Shown here piece by piece: positions 18,679 to 30,569 of a stretch of 64,000 nucleotides of DNA. Source of the DNA: Hordeum vulgare subsp. vulgare (Eukaryota; Streptophyta; Magnoliopsida; Poales; Poaceae); the NCBI RefSeq assembly GCF_904849725.1, contig NC_058523.1:206239689-206303688 (forward strand). The letters are read 5' to 3'. The translations under genes were made by a program, and so were the position numbers. Under the pieces are notes generated by a model. The model was not told where the DNA came from and ran no database searches. It saw nothing but the letters and a program-made list of their open reading frames with translations. The first letter of the stretch is position 1, and each line of letters begins with the position of its first letter.

Positions 18679-20263
18679 TGATACGTCTCCGTCGTATCTA
18701 CTTTTCCAAACTCTTTTACCCTTTTTTTGGACTCTAATTTGCATGATTTGAATGGAACTAACCCGGACTAACGTTGTTTTCAGCAGAATTGCCATGGTGT
18801 TGTTTTTGTGCAGAAATAAAAGTTCTCGGAATGTCCTGAAAATTTACGGAGAATTTTTCTGGAATAAAAGAGAAATACTTGCGCAAAGATCCACCGGAGG
18901 AGGTGGACCAGTGGGCCACAAGCCCACAGGCCGCGACACCCCCCCGAGGCCACGTCGTGAGGGCTTGTGGGGCCCACGTGGCAACACCGCCTCCAAACTC
19001 AGCTCTATATCTTCCCTCATGCCCGGAAAAAATCAGGGAGAAGGATTCATCACGTTTTACGATACGGAGGTGTCGCCACCTCCTATTGTTCATCTGGAGG
19101 GCAGATCTGGAGTCCGTTTTGGGCTCCGGAGAGGGGAAATCATCGCCATCGTCATCATCAACCTTCCTCCATCGACAATTCCATGATGCTCTTCATCGTT
19201 CGTGAGTAATCTCATCATAGGCTTGCTGGACGGTGATGAGTTGGATGAGATCTATCATGTAATCGAGTTAGTTTTGACGGGGATTGATTCCTAGTATCCA
19301 CTATGTTCTGAGATTGATGTGGCTACCACTTTGCCATGCTTAATACTTGTCACTAGGGCCCGAGTGCCATGATTTCAGATCTGAACCTATTATGTTGTCG
19401 CCAATATATTTGTGCTTTAGATCCTATCTTGCAATTTCTAGTCACCTACTATGTTTTATGACCCGGCAACCCCGGAGTGACAATAGCCGGAACCGCTCCC
19501 GGAGATCACCATAGTATGAGGAGTTCATGTATTCACCAAGTGTTAATGCGTTGGTCCGGTTCTTTATTAAAAGGAGAACCTTAATATCCCGTAGTTTCCA
19601 TTAGGACCCCGCTGCCACAGGAGGGATGGACAATAGATGTCATGCAAGTTCTTTCCCCTAAGCACGTATGACTACATACGGAATACATGCCTACATTAGA
19701 TTGACGAACGGGAGCTAATTACATATCTCTCCGTGTTATAACTGTTACATGATGAATCACATCCGTCATACTCATCCATCACCGATCCACTGCCTACGAG
19801 TCTTTTACTACTGGTCCTTGCTACGTTACTTTGCTGCTACTGCTGTTTCTACAACTGTTACTCTGCTGTTACTTGCTGCTGCTGTTACTCTTCTGTTACT
19901 TGCTACTGCTGTCACTACTGCTGTTCCTTGCTACTTTGCTGCTACTTGTTGCAAGACTTTTCTGTAGCCGTTGCCAGAAAAGAATGGTTCCCCGTCCACG
20001 TTCTATTTACTGGCGCCATTGATACAACAGTTAGGAATAGTCTGCTGTCAACAGATCTGTTTCTGACACCGTTGCTATCATACTACTTTGCTACTGATAC
20101 TTTGCTTGCAGACACTAATCTTTCAGGTGTGGTTGAATCTTACATACTCAGCTGCTAGTACTTGAGAATATTCTTTGTCTTCCCCTTGTGTCGAATCAAT
20201 AAATTTGGGTTGAATACACTACCCTCAAAAATTGTTGCGATCCCCTACACTTGTGGGTTATCA
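18679..20263 (+). repeat. 3' LTR of element A
   Basis: 1,585 bp from TGATACGTCTCCGTCGTATC to GTGGGTTATCA. The terminus carries the palindrome GATACG..CGTATC. Positions about 19822-19955 are a CTG/CTA-rich imperfect trinucleotide stretch, and AATAAA (20199-20204) may be a polyadenylation signal near the R/U5 border. Confidence 0.9.
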
Positions 20264-20790
20264 TACCTCCGCCGCCATTGGACCGGTCGGATACCATGAC
20301 GGCCCAAGGGGGAAAGTGCTACGAGCACACTTATGCCCCTGAGTTGCGATTCTCTGGAGTTCCCCTTGATGGACGAGCGACTCCAATGTCCCTCCTAAGA
20401 AACTGACAATTTGAGACTCCTGAACTCCTTCAGCACTCTACGTCGGCAGGACCCGCCCTGTGCATACCTCTGCCGCCGTTGGGCCAACTGGGCGGCCCAA
20501 GAGGGAAGGGGCTACGGGCGCAGTTCAGGCTCTAGAGTCGCGATGCTCAGGAATCCCCTTGATGTACGAGTGACTCTAGCGTTCTCCCTCAGAGATTTTA
20601 ACTGGCTTGTTGAGCGCACTAGGCTCTGCGTCGGCAGGGCCCACCCCGCGCGTACCTCCACCACCGTTGAACCGACCGGATTCCAGGACGGCCCAAGAGG
20701 GAAGGGTCTACGGGCGCAGTTAGGCCCAGAGTCACGATGCTCAGGGGTCCCCCTTAACGTACGAGTGGCTCCGTACCTCCATTTGTTTGT
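20264..20790. repeat. tandem repeat, about 190-200 bp period, in the Retand 3' UTR
   Basis: Units start with TACCTCYRCCRCCRTTG at 20264, 20465 and 20653, with a partial fourth start at 20773. GACGGCCCAAGRGGGAA and TACGAGTG recur inside each unit. Element A inserted exactly at a unit start. Confidence 0.85.
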
Positions 20791-20806
20791 CCCCTGCACT
20801 GGGCGT

Positions 20807-20960
20807 GGGCGTAGTCATAGGTGGACTGGGTTGACTTCCTAGCCAAATGTGGACATAGTCATTGGTGGACTGTGTTGATTTCCTTGCCAGCTGCGGGCAT
20901 AGTCATTGGTGGGCAGTGTTGATTTCCTTGCCAGTTGCGGGCATAGTCATTGGTTGACTG
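20807..20960. repeat. 44-bp tandem repeat in the Retand 3' UTR
   Basis: AGTCATTGGTGGACTG-type units at 20813, 20857, 20901 and 20945. Confidence 0.85.
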
Positions 20961-20984
20961 AGTTTATTGCCTCCATCTTCTCTC

Positions 20985-21205
20985 CAGCACGGAGCGTAGG
21001 GCTGCCACTAGGCGTGGGAGGGACCCCTCCTTGTCCTCGGGGGGCCCCTGGCATATATAGCCGTAGCTCGTTATTACGTGAGAGTGTCACGGTCTTCTCC
21101 TCAGCGCGGAGCATAGGGCTGCCACTAGGCCTTGGAGGGACCCCTTCGTGTCCCCGAGGGCCCCCGGGCGTATAGAGCCACAACTCGTTATTACGTGAGA
21201 TTGTC
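20985..21205. repeat. 117-bp duplication in the Retand 3' UTR
   Basis: GGAGCRTAGGGCTGCCACTA occurs at about 20990 and 21107, and both copies end in CTCGTTATTACGTGAGA. Confidence 0.85.
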
Positions 21206-21699
21206 ATGGGGGGGTGTATTTGGGAGGTCGTGAGGATGCTTTGGCCTCACGAGTGTCCCTATCCCCGAGGCATAGGCGCCTGATTCCTTTTGGGTCATTG
21301 GTAAACCCCGCTGACTTCTTCTTCTTCGGGAGTGAGGCAGGGTGTCTGCTGCCTCAGGAGGCCTGTAAGGATAAGCTTCGGCCAGATCTCCCAAAGGTGC
21401 AAGCAAGGTAGAACGTTAGGGTTTGAAGTCGGTGCGACTGAAACAACTGAAGGATGCATAATTGAAAGTGGCGGCTGGGGAGTACCCTGAACTCCTGGAG
21501 GCCACATGGCCCTGTGGGCGCCCTTGGACAGAGTGAGCCAAAAAGTTATCTCGCAGCAACCAACAAAATTCACCTGGCGGCCATGCCGCTGAAGGGCCGA
21601 GGGCGCTATTGTCGCCCGTTCTCCTGCTTCTACGATCGTGACCCTCACAGGTCCGCCATCTCCCGAGGCTCGGAACCTTTGCTTGGACCGAGCATCTCC
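21206..21699 (-). other. degenerate pol / 3' region of the Retand element
   Basis: No frame with recognisable motifs; pol domains such as RNase H and integrase are absent or unrecognisable. Confidence 0.4.
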
Positions 21700-22060
21700 T
21701 CCTCTTCCTCACCACGCCCTAGCAAGCAAGGCATGAGCATGGCTTGCTGGAGCCACCTGTAGGTAGCTGCAGTGTTCCCCAGCCCGAAGGGCATGAGGGT
21801 GCCTGCGCCTGGGCACACCCACCCATGGTCAGTTCACACGGGCCAGAAAGGGGCCTTGAGCCGCGGCTCTGTCGATTGCGAGCGTGTTGATGCAGATGCC
21901 GGGCTGATCGACCGTGCCGACGACGGTGACTCGATTGGTGATGTAGGGCAGTCCCTGCCTCGCACGGCCTGGGCCTCTCAAATTTCTTGGATTTCTTTCA
22001 TGACGGACTCATGGGAGCTGGATGGACGCGCACTGGAGTGCGCCCTCGAGTTCTTCTTGC
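21700..22060 (-). pseudogene. reverse transcriptase remnant of the Retand element
   Basis: The minus strand at 21794-21744 reads MPFGLGNTAATYRWLQQ, the conserved RT block that precedes the YxDD box in Gypsy polymerases. Flanking sequence is frameshifted and the catalytic YVDD box is not found, so only a scrambled piece remains. Confidence 0.6.
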
Positions 22061-22121
22061 GTGGGTCCTCGTGAGGTGGCTCGTCTTCTTTGTCGTCCAA
22101 GCATTCCGCCACCGCGGAGCG

Positions 22122-22510
22122 CTAGGCATGCTCGAGTGTACAGACGACATCCTTCTCGTCGCAGGCGATGGTGATGACACCGCCGCTCCCTAGGATCTTG
22201 AGGACATCGTAGCAATAGTGAGTCACTATCATGAACTTGGCGAGAGCCAGGTACCCAAGGATCGCGTTGTACGACAGGTGGATGTGCGCGACTTCTAAGA
22301 CGATGATCTCAGTGTGGTAGTTCTTGCGCTTGCTGATGGTGACTGGCAGACGCACGTTCCAGATGGGCACGGTGGACCCTTCCATGACTCCTCAGAAGGG
22401 CTTGGTCGGCACGAGTTGTTCGTACGACAGCTAGAGTGTCTCGAAGGTCTTGACTGTGAGGACGTTGAGCCCCACTCCACTATCGATAAGGGTCTTGGTG
22501 ATGAGGACAT
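22122..22510 (-). pseudogene. retropepsin domain of the Retand element
   Basis: The active site LIDSGVGLNVL is visible on the minus strand, with the DSG codons at 22476-22484. Two stops follow (for example just upstream of ATG 22385), then the frame GSTVPIWNVRLPV ... SYNAILGYLALAKF ... GVITIAC runs to 22122. It belongs to the aspartic protease family that cleaves the gag-pol precursor. It is non-functional. Confidence 0.7.
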
Positions 22511-23038
22511 TGCTGATGGTCGAGGCGCACATCATGGGGAGCTTGCCGGCCATGAACAAGCACCTGAGCTGATCACTTGGATCGAAGGTGATGGTGGTCT
22601 GGGACCAGTTGAGGGGCGCGTCACTTCAGGCTCCGGGAGAGTGGCATTCACCTCCCGGGCGAACTGCTTGAAGGAGCGATTCGAGGCCGGGGTATGGGCG
22701 CCGCCCAGGATGGAGGCCACCGCCCTGACCTCCTGGAAGCCCCCAACCCCATCATTCTGCCTATCTTCATCCCTCCTTATGGGTGGCGGACTCAGCAGAG
22801 GCACCCTAGCCTCACGAGGGCGAGCCTCACGAGGCTGACCGCGTCGTTGCCCCTCTTGAAGGTCATCGCGCGAGCGATCGTCCTGAGGCTGGCCGCGCCA
22901 ACGGTCTTCATGAGCCTATTAATGCCACCCCTGACGCGGCTCCCTCTCATCCCAGCGGCCTCCACTGCGACCACCTCCATGCACGGAGCCTCTGTTTCCC
23001 CGTCCGGGGCGCGTGTTGTAGTGGTCGGCACGGACCAG
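22511..23038 (-). other. gag-protease spacer of the Retand element
   Basis: GC-rich, degenerate. It would include the end of gag, but no zinc knuckle is intact. Confidence 0.45.
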
Positions 23039-23935
23039 TCAGAGCTCGTGGCACTCGGAGGTATCATGGCCGCTGGTGTCGTGGATGATGCGCGTTGGCC
23101 CCCCTCCTGATGGACGCCCCCCTCGGCCGTGCTTCGCCTGAGGCTCGGCTGCGAGCACAGCCAGAGCCTTGCGCTTCGTCTCCCTGGCCTTGGTCTTCTT
23201 CTCTTCTGGTTCCACCGCCTGAGGCCCGAGGAGCGACAGGCGACCTTCTTCAGCCCCGGCGCACTTGTTTGCCACATTGAACACCTCTAGTGCAGTGCTC
23301 ATTTCATCACTCATGGCGAGCTCCTCCTTCATGTTGAGGTCGGTGACTCCGTTGGAGAAGGCCAAGATGACGGCCTCGTCCGACACCTTGGGGATCTTGA
23401 GGCGCATGGCTGTGAAGCGCTGTATGAACTTGTGCAGGGTCTCCCTCTCCTGCTGCTTGATGCACTGCAGGTCGTTCACGGTGGGAGCGCGGTTGCGGGT
23501 ACCTTGGAAGTTGGCGATGAAGCGTTCGCGTAGATCATCTCAGGAGGTGATGGACGCCCTTGGGAGGTTGAGGAGCCAAGAGAGCGCACCGCTCTTGAGC
23601 GCCATGGGGAACTAACACGCCATGACGTTGTCGCCCGCTCCTGCAGCCCTGATACTCAGCATGTAGAGTTGAAGGATCTCGGCCGGATCCAGGGTGTCGT
23701 CGTAGCGTGGGGGTAGGTCAGGCTTGAACTTGTAGGGCCACGCAGTTGGGTAGAGCTCAGGGGCGATGGCGAGGCAACCCACCGGCCCGACTGGTGCAGC
23801 GCGTGCGAGGGCGACCTGGTCTTGTTGCTCCAATGGGTCTGCTTTGAGCGGGTCATACTCGCGGCACGAGATTTGTAGCGTCGGGAGCGCGCGTGTCAGC
23901 GCGTGGCCGAGGAACCACCTGAAATCTTGCTTCAT
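23039..23935 (-). pseudogene. gag of the Retand element
   Basis: A single minus-strand frame interrupted by stops near 23612 and 23540. The N-terminal half has LPPRYDDTLDPAEILQLYML, and the second half has LHKFIQRFTAMRLKIP, then FSNGVTDLNMKEELA and a Lys/Arg-rich tail. This is the retrotransposon gag (capsid) fold of Tat elements. Length is near normal for the capsid portion. The stops make it inactive. Confidence 0.78.
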
Positions 23936-24524
23936 CTCCTGGCCTGACCCCTGGGTTCGCGAGGCCGTTCACGGGGACACGCTTCCTGCCTGGGCTCGGG
24001 GTGCACGTCACGCCGCGGAGGTGGGGGTGGCGCGTCTTGCTCCTCGTCATTTGTCAGGGATTGTTGGGGTTGAAACAAGTAGGAGAGCGCCGCGGGATCA
24101 CATGCAGTGGCGACGAGCTCCTTGATGTTCTAGAGCCAGTCGTTGTGGCGGTCAGGGGCGGGCCGGTAGCGGAGCAGCTCGGCGGCCATGGCAAGAGCAC
24201 GCCGGCCATGCGGCATCTTCGGTCGGGCGCGCGAGGCCCACCCGGAAGCCCGGACGAGCGACGGAGTAGCGGTGCGGCCGCCAGGCTGCTAATTAGCCGG
24301 CTGGGAGGAACCTTGCTGTTCTTGAGCGTCGGGGCTTGTGGAGGCGTTCACCATGGGCGATGGTGACTGGCGCACGTCGGCGGAGCCCACGGGCGCCATC
24401 TGAGCAATGCGGGTGGTGCCACGCTCAGCGCGAGCCCGACGAGCGTCAACCATTGGAGTGGCGAAGCTTGGTGAAGGCGGAGGTTGGAGAAAACCTTGAC
24501 ACGCCCCCTACCTTACGTGCCAAA
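23936..24524 (-). other. 5' leader and primer binding site of the Retand element
   Basis: The minus strand just inside the LTR (24523-24504) reads TTTGGCACGTAAGGTAGGGG, close to the TTGGCGCGCCAGGTAGGGG motif usual at the PBS of this lineage. The rest is GC-rich leader with no frame supported. Confidence 0.6.
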
Positions 24525-25392
24525 TGTCGGATTTCGGGCTCCACAAAACCCTAAAGATTCGGACTCAGGGGCATTTACTCCCGGGATCGCTTCACCTAAC
24601 TTGCTTCTCGCTCAGGATGGCAGAGAACTCACTCGATGGTGAAGAAGACGCAGAACACGGAAGTTTTCTGAGGTTTGGGCCGCTCAAAACCATAATACCC
24701 TACTCCTGCTTTGGTGGATTGCCTCTCGTGGAGGTTGGTGGATGAACTAATCAAGTGTTCGAGGGCCTCCGGAGGCTGGGTGGCCTTTGTGTGGTGCCAC
24801 TGGGCGAATGAATCAATCGCCCCCCTATGAAGTAACCTACTCCCTATATATAGTGGCGGCCCCGGTCCTCTTCCCTTATCGTCTCGGCGGGAAGGGATCC
24901 CACAACGAACAATTTTGAAGGGGAACAGGCGAACATGCTTCCCCTGTCCAAAATTAGTCTTCGCCTGCAAAGTTTCTGCCAGTGCTGCAGGGACGGATCC
25001 AGGGATGACGCTTGTCCTGCTGGTGGGCGGCGATGGCCTTGTTGCACCAGAAGAGAAACCTTTGGAAGATGCCTTGGGAATCCCGGTTCATCCTTGCCCC
25101 CTTTGCACTACAGGGGAAACTGCTCCGTCCTACTGTCTTTTGCTCGCCTGTCCTTCCTCCGCGTCATCCTTGACTCGTGAGGCCGGGTCTCGCCTCGGAA
25201 TATCCGCCGCTCCGGAGGGTTCCTGATGTGGCCCCTGTGGGTCTTGATGCTTTTCCTCCTAGCAAGGCTTCGCCCGTCGCGATGACCTTGCCTTGAGTGG
25301 TGCCACGCTCGATTGTGCTTGCTTGATGAATTGGGCCAACCCTGGGCCACATGCAGGCAAGTCTGGGCACCCCAATTCCTAGAACACCGACA
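24525..25392 (-). repeat. 5' LTR of the Retand element
   Basis: 868 bp with inverted termini TGTCGG...CCGACA. A TATATATA box lies at 24845-24852. It is followed on the plus side by DNA of element C (from 25393). The partner LTR is off-window, so the border rests on terminal motifs and the switch in flanking sequence. Confidence 0.8.
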
Positions 25393-27951
25393 ACTACCAC
25401 ACTTGAGTTTGGAAAGCATCCTTGCAAGAAGAATTGAACGGAGTTGTTGGAAAACCAACAACGAAAAGAACAAGCTTGTAGTGGACTTATGAAAACCCAT
25501 CTCAATTAATGAGGTGACAACCAGCCACTAACAAAAACAAGGATTGATAGAATATATGAAAACTTCTTACACCAAGAGGAAACATTGAAAACTTGGATCA
25601 ACAATAATCACCATAATAGCAACAATCCATAGGAAAAGCTTTAGATGAAATCCAAACCAAGATAGCGCAAAGAAGAAATCATGGGTTCAAAATATCTCAT
25701 GATTGAATGAATTGGTGGGTTTAATTATCTCATTCTTGGAGAAATTCCTTCCTATACTCCTCCACTAACAAGAATGCTATAACATCACCTTGAGGATACG
25801 AAGGAAGAATTGCTCTTTGAAATGCAAGAGAAATAATAATTGAGGTTCTCCGACAAGAATCTTGAAGAGCACCTTGAGAACGAAGAGATCTTGAGCCGCC
25901 TAACAGAAAACTTGAATGCGGCACCGGAATAATTGAGATACGAGAGAAGAGACAATAATTGAGAAGAATCTGAGAAGGAAAGCTCAAAGCTGAGAACGAA
26001 GAGATCTTTTGAAATGATGGCCTTCTGAGGATCAAGAAATGAAAACAACACTAAAATGCACCAGATAAATATGGAAGGAATTTCTCATGATTGGAAACCA
26101 TTGAGCAGATAGCAAGAAGCTAGATGATAATCTCAAAAGAATTGACGAGATGTATGAGAAACACTCCTTCGATTTCCAAGCTGAGAATGATGACGAGCAA
26201 CAATACCATGAATTAATGAAACACTCCAGAATGACGAATAAGGAAAATTTTGAGCCAAGGATGAAAATAAATTCAAATAGATCTTGAAGAAGGAATATGA
26301 CTGTTGGAATCATTCTTACGTCATATTTCAAAAGAATTAGAGATCTCCAGAAAAGATTACAAGGGTCACATATGATCCTGGGAAAGAACCTGTGGGTTAT
26401 GGGCCCACTCAAAAGAAACATCGTTGAAAATGTTTCTCAGAAAGAGAAATATTGCACTGGTATAACTGCAAACTTGATGAGGTTGGGAACCTCGAAAGAA
26501 TTGAAAGGATTGAGAACAAGAAACTTCTGAGATATCTTCAACACTCCGGATAGAATAGAGAGGGGTGAATGAATACGAAAAGATTGAATGAGAATTTCCA
26601 ACACAAAAATCATATAGGAAGGAAAGGATATCATGAACACATATAGCTTGAATTGAATTCATCGGAGAAGAAAACAAGAATTAAGAAATAATGAATTTGA
26701 AACTCCTAAGAATCTTATCAATCAATCACCGAGAACAAAAGAGAAGACAAGATAGCGGAAGCAATAATGAAAGGAAGATATTGGATGATAACTGAAACAT
26801 TGAAGAAAAAGGGCAGGAGGGCGGGCAAAAACAAAGACAACTTTTGACAGATGAGATGAACTCTGGAAAGAAATGAGAGATTGATCTTGCAAATCTTGAA
26901 AAGGATATAATTGACTTAAAGAGAAGTACACCAGATGAAAAAGAATTGACATGACGACTCCGGTTTAGAAGAATTGAAAAGACAACTTGATTGAGCAAAA
27001 GAATTTGCATTCCCATAAAAATATGAAAACACCTCTTGGTTTATGACTTCACCACTTGACATCGAAACATCTCAAATTACCATAGTCCAACAAAACAAAG
27101 GATGAGGCTTACGAAACAGGGTGGAACAATTTCATGACAGAGATTTCGTCCGATATTTTCATGGATAGGATTGCGCAGGCTTGATAGTACATTGGATTAT
27201 CATATTGAAATGTCGCTCGAATATGCTCCCTAGGCGTAGCGAACTACAAGGCTTGTCGAAGCATGCTGATGACATATATCGAGAGTGTCCTATGTAAAAA
27301 TTACAGTGAACAAATGAATCCACTAGATGTCGAACCCCAACCTCACATCATGCATCTATTTGAAGATTGTCCTATAAGTAACTAATTGAATTCCCACCTA
27401 AGAACTACTGAAATTTCTGGGCATGCAATCGGGTGCACGGATACAAGGAGTAACATCCATCACTCAACTCCTACAAATAACACAAACCCATCCAGTGTAT
27501 CACATCCGTCAACACATAACCAGAGATCTCGGAAACTCATCTATCTCAGACCTTGAAATTACAACAATACTAAGTATGGCAGTACATCTGAATGCTCTCC
27601 ACCAGTATTGGGGATGCTGGACTCCTCTCGCCACTACTGGTATTGAAGCATTTTCGAACATCCTCCGTCCAGAGATACTAAGAAATATGAATGATAACGA
27701 TGTGCTCAAGTATCCCCTGGAGCTCAACTCCGCGAAAGAAATCAAGTCAGACAGGAGGCACCAAGACAGAACTCCGTCACATTGAGTAAGAAGAGGAGTA
27801 GAATTGAAAATTCCTACGTCAACATTCCTCACCAGAGCATAGAAGAGGAGAAAAAAGAATCCTACTCTCCGATATATAACAAGACTCAAAGTAGTTTTTC
27901 ACTAGACTCGACTCGGCCAAGTTCGATCAATGAAGGAGTCTCCTAGGTCGG
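25393..27951 (-). other. noncoding internal region of element C
   Basis: AT-rich, with a strong purine bias on the plus strand (GAAGA, GAGAA runs) between about 25800 and 27000. Many short frames exist, but none has a domain or length that supports a gene. Confidence 0.6.
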
Positions 27952-27971
27952 AACCCGGCTCTTATACCAAC
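27952..27971 (-). promoter_or_regulatory. primer binding site of element C (initiator tRNA-Met type)
   Basis: Minus strand TTGGTATAAGAGCCGGGTTC contains TGGTATAAGAGCC, one base from the canonical TGGTATCAGAGCC, one base away from the LTR end. Confidence 0.85.
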
Positions 27972-27972
27972 T

Positions 27973-28761
27973 TGTAACGCCCAAGATGCGGTCCTATCCT
28001 TATTTTGGAATGAGGGCCTCGACAGGGATAGAAGGCTTCTCGTCGTTTTGCAAGAATGGATATCGCTACAAGTACATGTACTGAAAAGAAGAGTATAAGG
28101 AGTTGGATTACACTCGCCACAAGCTACATCAACACCACATCAATACAACAATATGCAATCATCACGAAGAAGAGTAGGGTCCGTCTACAGAGGAAAACAA
28201 AGGATAAAAGAACGACGTCCATCCTTGCAATCCCAGGCTGTCGGCCTAAAACCCATCCTAGTTCGAAGCAGAACAAGAAGAAACTCCAAATAGCACAATC
28301 AACACGCTCACGTCAAAGTAAATCTTTACCTGCACCTACAACTGGTGTTTTAGTAATCTGTGAGCCACAGGGGACTCAACAATCTCATTTCCAGAGGTAT
28401 CAAGACTAGCTCAGCTTAATCTGTGAGGTATTATTAAGTGGTGAGGCTGGAGCAAGCAATTATGCATTTATTTGCGATGTCTAACTTATGAGTACAAGAA
28501 TAAAAGAGGGGGGGGGTGATCTACACATAGCGGACGTGACTACTGATGATCAAATGAATGATCCTGATCACCTACTTACGTCAGACATAACCCCACCGTG
28601 TCCTCGATCGGAGAAGGATCTCACAAAAGAGACATTCATGGTTACGCACTCCGTTGGCAAGTTTTTAATTAAGTTTACTTCATGTTATGTAGAACCGGAT
28701 GTTAAACAATGTTTCCAAGTTTTCCACATAACCGCGGGCACGACTTTCCGAAAGACTTAAC
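27973..28761 (-). repeat. LTR of element C, segment 1 of 3
   Basis: Starts TGTAACGCCCAAG on the plus strand (U5 end on the minus strand). It runs to the Copia target ttaac (28757-28761) and continues at 37251. Confidence 0.75.
28757..28761. repeat. target-site duplication (ttaac) of Copia element 1, left copy
   Basis: Matches 37246-37250 on the far side of the element. Confidence 0.95.
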
Positions 28762-30569
28762 TATTGGAAATATGCCCTAGAGGCAATAATAAATTTGTTA
28801 TTATTATATTTCCTTGTTCATAATAATCGTTTATTATACATGCTAGAATTGTATTGATTGGAAACTCAAATACATGTGTGGATACATAGACAACACACTG
28901 TCCCTAGTGAGCCTCTAGTTGACTAGTTCGTTGATAAAAGATGGTGAAGGTTTCCTGGCCATAGGCAAGTGTTGTCACTTGATAACGGGATCACATCATT
29001 AGGAGAATCATGTGATGGACAAGACCCAAATTATTTACGTAGCATATTGATCGTGTCATTTTATTGCTATTGTTTTCTGTGTGTCAAGTATTTTTTCCAA
29101 TGACCATGAGATCATATAACTCACTTGCACTGGAGGAATACCTTGTGTGCATCAGACGTCGCAACGTAACTGGGTGACTATAAAGGTGCTCTACAGGTAT
29201 CTACTTAGGTGTCCGTTGAGTTAGTATGGATCAAGACTGGGATTTGTCATTCCGTGTGACGGAGAGGTATCTCGGGGCCCACTCGGTAATACAACATCAC
29301 ACACAAACGTTACAAGCAATGTGACTAAGTGTAAGTCACGGGATCTTGTATTACAGAACGAGTAAAGAGACTTGCTGGTAACGAGATTGAAATAGGTATC
29401 CGGATACCGACGATCAAATCTCGGGCAAGTAACATACCGAAGGACAAAGGGAATGACATACATAATTATATGAATCATTGACACTAAGGTTCAACCGATA
29501 AGTTCTTCGGAGAATATGTATGATCCAATATGGGCATCCAGGTACCGCTATTGGATATTGACCGAGGAGTATCTCGGGGCATGTCTACATAGTTCTCGAA
29601 CCCACAGGCTTTGCACACTTAAGGTTCGGTGACGTTTCAGTATAGTTGAGTTATAGGTGTTGGTAACTGAAAGTTGTTCGGAGTCCCGGATAAGATCCAG
29701 GACGTCACGAGAAGCTCCAGAAAGGTCCGGAGGTAAAGATTAATATATAGGATGTCCTGTTTTGGTCACCGGAAAAGTTTCGGGCTCATCGGTAGTGTAC
29801 CGGGAGTGCCTGGACGGGTGCCGGGGACCATCGGGAGGGGTGTCATTCCCCAAGGGGTCTCATGGTCTATGGGAAGAGATAAACCAGCCCGTAGTGGGCT
29901 GGAATAAGTTCCCACTAAGGACCATAAGATTTGAAAAGGAAAAACACAAGGTAGAAAGAGTTCCCAAGTGGGAAGGTGGAATCCTACTCCAAGTAGGATT
30001 GGAGTAGGACTCCTCCACCTCCAATTTCGGCCAAACCTTGAGGTTTTGAGACTGCCTCCTCCCGTCCATCCCTCCTATATATAGTGGTGATTTAGGGTTG
30101 ATTTGAGACAACTTTGCCACGTGCAACTCAGATCTAGACACCATAGTTTTACCTCTAGATCGTATTTCTGCGGAGCTCGGGCGGAGCCCTGCAGGAGTAG
30201 ATGCTTCACCACCACCGGAGCGACGTCACGCTGCCGGAGAACTCATCTACTTCTTCGTCCTTCTTGCTGGATCAAGAAGGCCGAGATCATCGTCGAGCTG
30301 TACGTGTGCTGAACACGGAGCTGTCGTCCGTTCGGCACTAGATCGGAGCGGATCATGGGACGGATCGCGGGACGGTTCGTTGGACGGTTCGTGGGGCGGA
30401 TCGAGAGACGTGAGGACGTTCCACAACATCAACCGCGTTTCTTAACGCTTCCTGTCGTGTGATCCACAAGGGTACGTAGATCCAAATCTCCTCTCGTAGA
30501 TGGACATCTCCATGATAGGTCTTCGTGCGCGTAGGAATTTTTTTGTTTCCCATGCGACGTTCCCCAACA
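28762..30569 (+). repeat. 5' LTR of Copia element 1
   Basis: 1,808 bp. A TATATATA box at 30076-30083 precedes the presumed transcription start. The partner LTR differs by about 9 positions over the first 200. Confidence 0.93.

Larger units (their letters stand above)
1..20263 (+). mobile_element. Athila-like Gypsy LTR retrotransposon A, 5' end off-window, interrupted by element B
   Basis: Gag-protease reading frame (5-1402), a second ORF (2193-2420 continuing at 15885-16634), a long 3' noncoding region and a 3' LTR (18679-20263) all read on the plus strand and form one element once 2426-15884 is removed. The LTR starts TGATACGTCTC and ends in TTATCA, preceded by a purine tract. This matches the Triticeae Sabrina/WHAM group of Athila-like Gypsy elements as I remember it; the exact family is not certain. 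No reverse transcriptase, RNase H or integrase lies between protease and the second ORF, so the copy is non-autonomous or internally deleted. The base after the 3' LTR (tacct, 20264-20268) is the probable TSD, but its partner is off-window. Confidence 0.85.
20264..25392 (-). mobile_element. Tat/Retand-type Gypsy LTR retrotransposon, minus strand, 3' LTR off-window
   Basis: Reading on the minus strand: 5' LTR (24525-25392), PBS, gag (23039-23935), protease (22122-22510), RT remnant (about 21700-22060), then tandem-repeat-rich 3' untranslated DNA (20264-21205), where element A inserted. Gag motifs (LDPAEILQLYMLSI, LHKFIQRFTAMR) and the protease ending with GVITIAC identify the Tat lineage. The 3' LTR would lie left of element A, outside the window. 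Confidence 0.8.

Noticed and set aside
19749..20158. Overlapping Leu-rich frames in the element A LTR
   Set aside because: Produced by an imperfect CTG/CTA trinucleotide stretch; no membrane protein is implied.
20411..20842. 143-codon frame in the Retand repeats
   Set aside because: Coincides with the 195-bp tandem repeat and has no conserved motif.
22314..22838. 174-codon plus-strand frame
   Set aside because: Antisense shadow of the Retand protease/gag region on the minus strand.
25730..27016. Several Ser/Phe-rich minus-strand frames of 76-129 codons
   Set aside because: Complement of a purine-rich noncoding retrotransposon region; compositional artefact.
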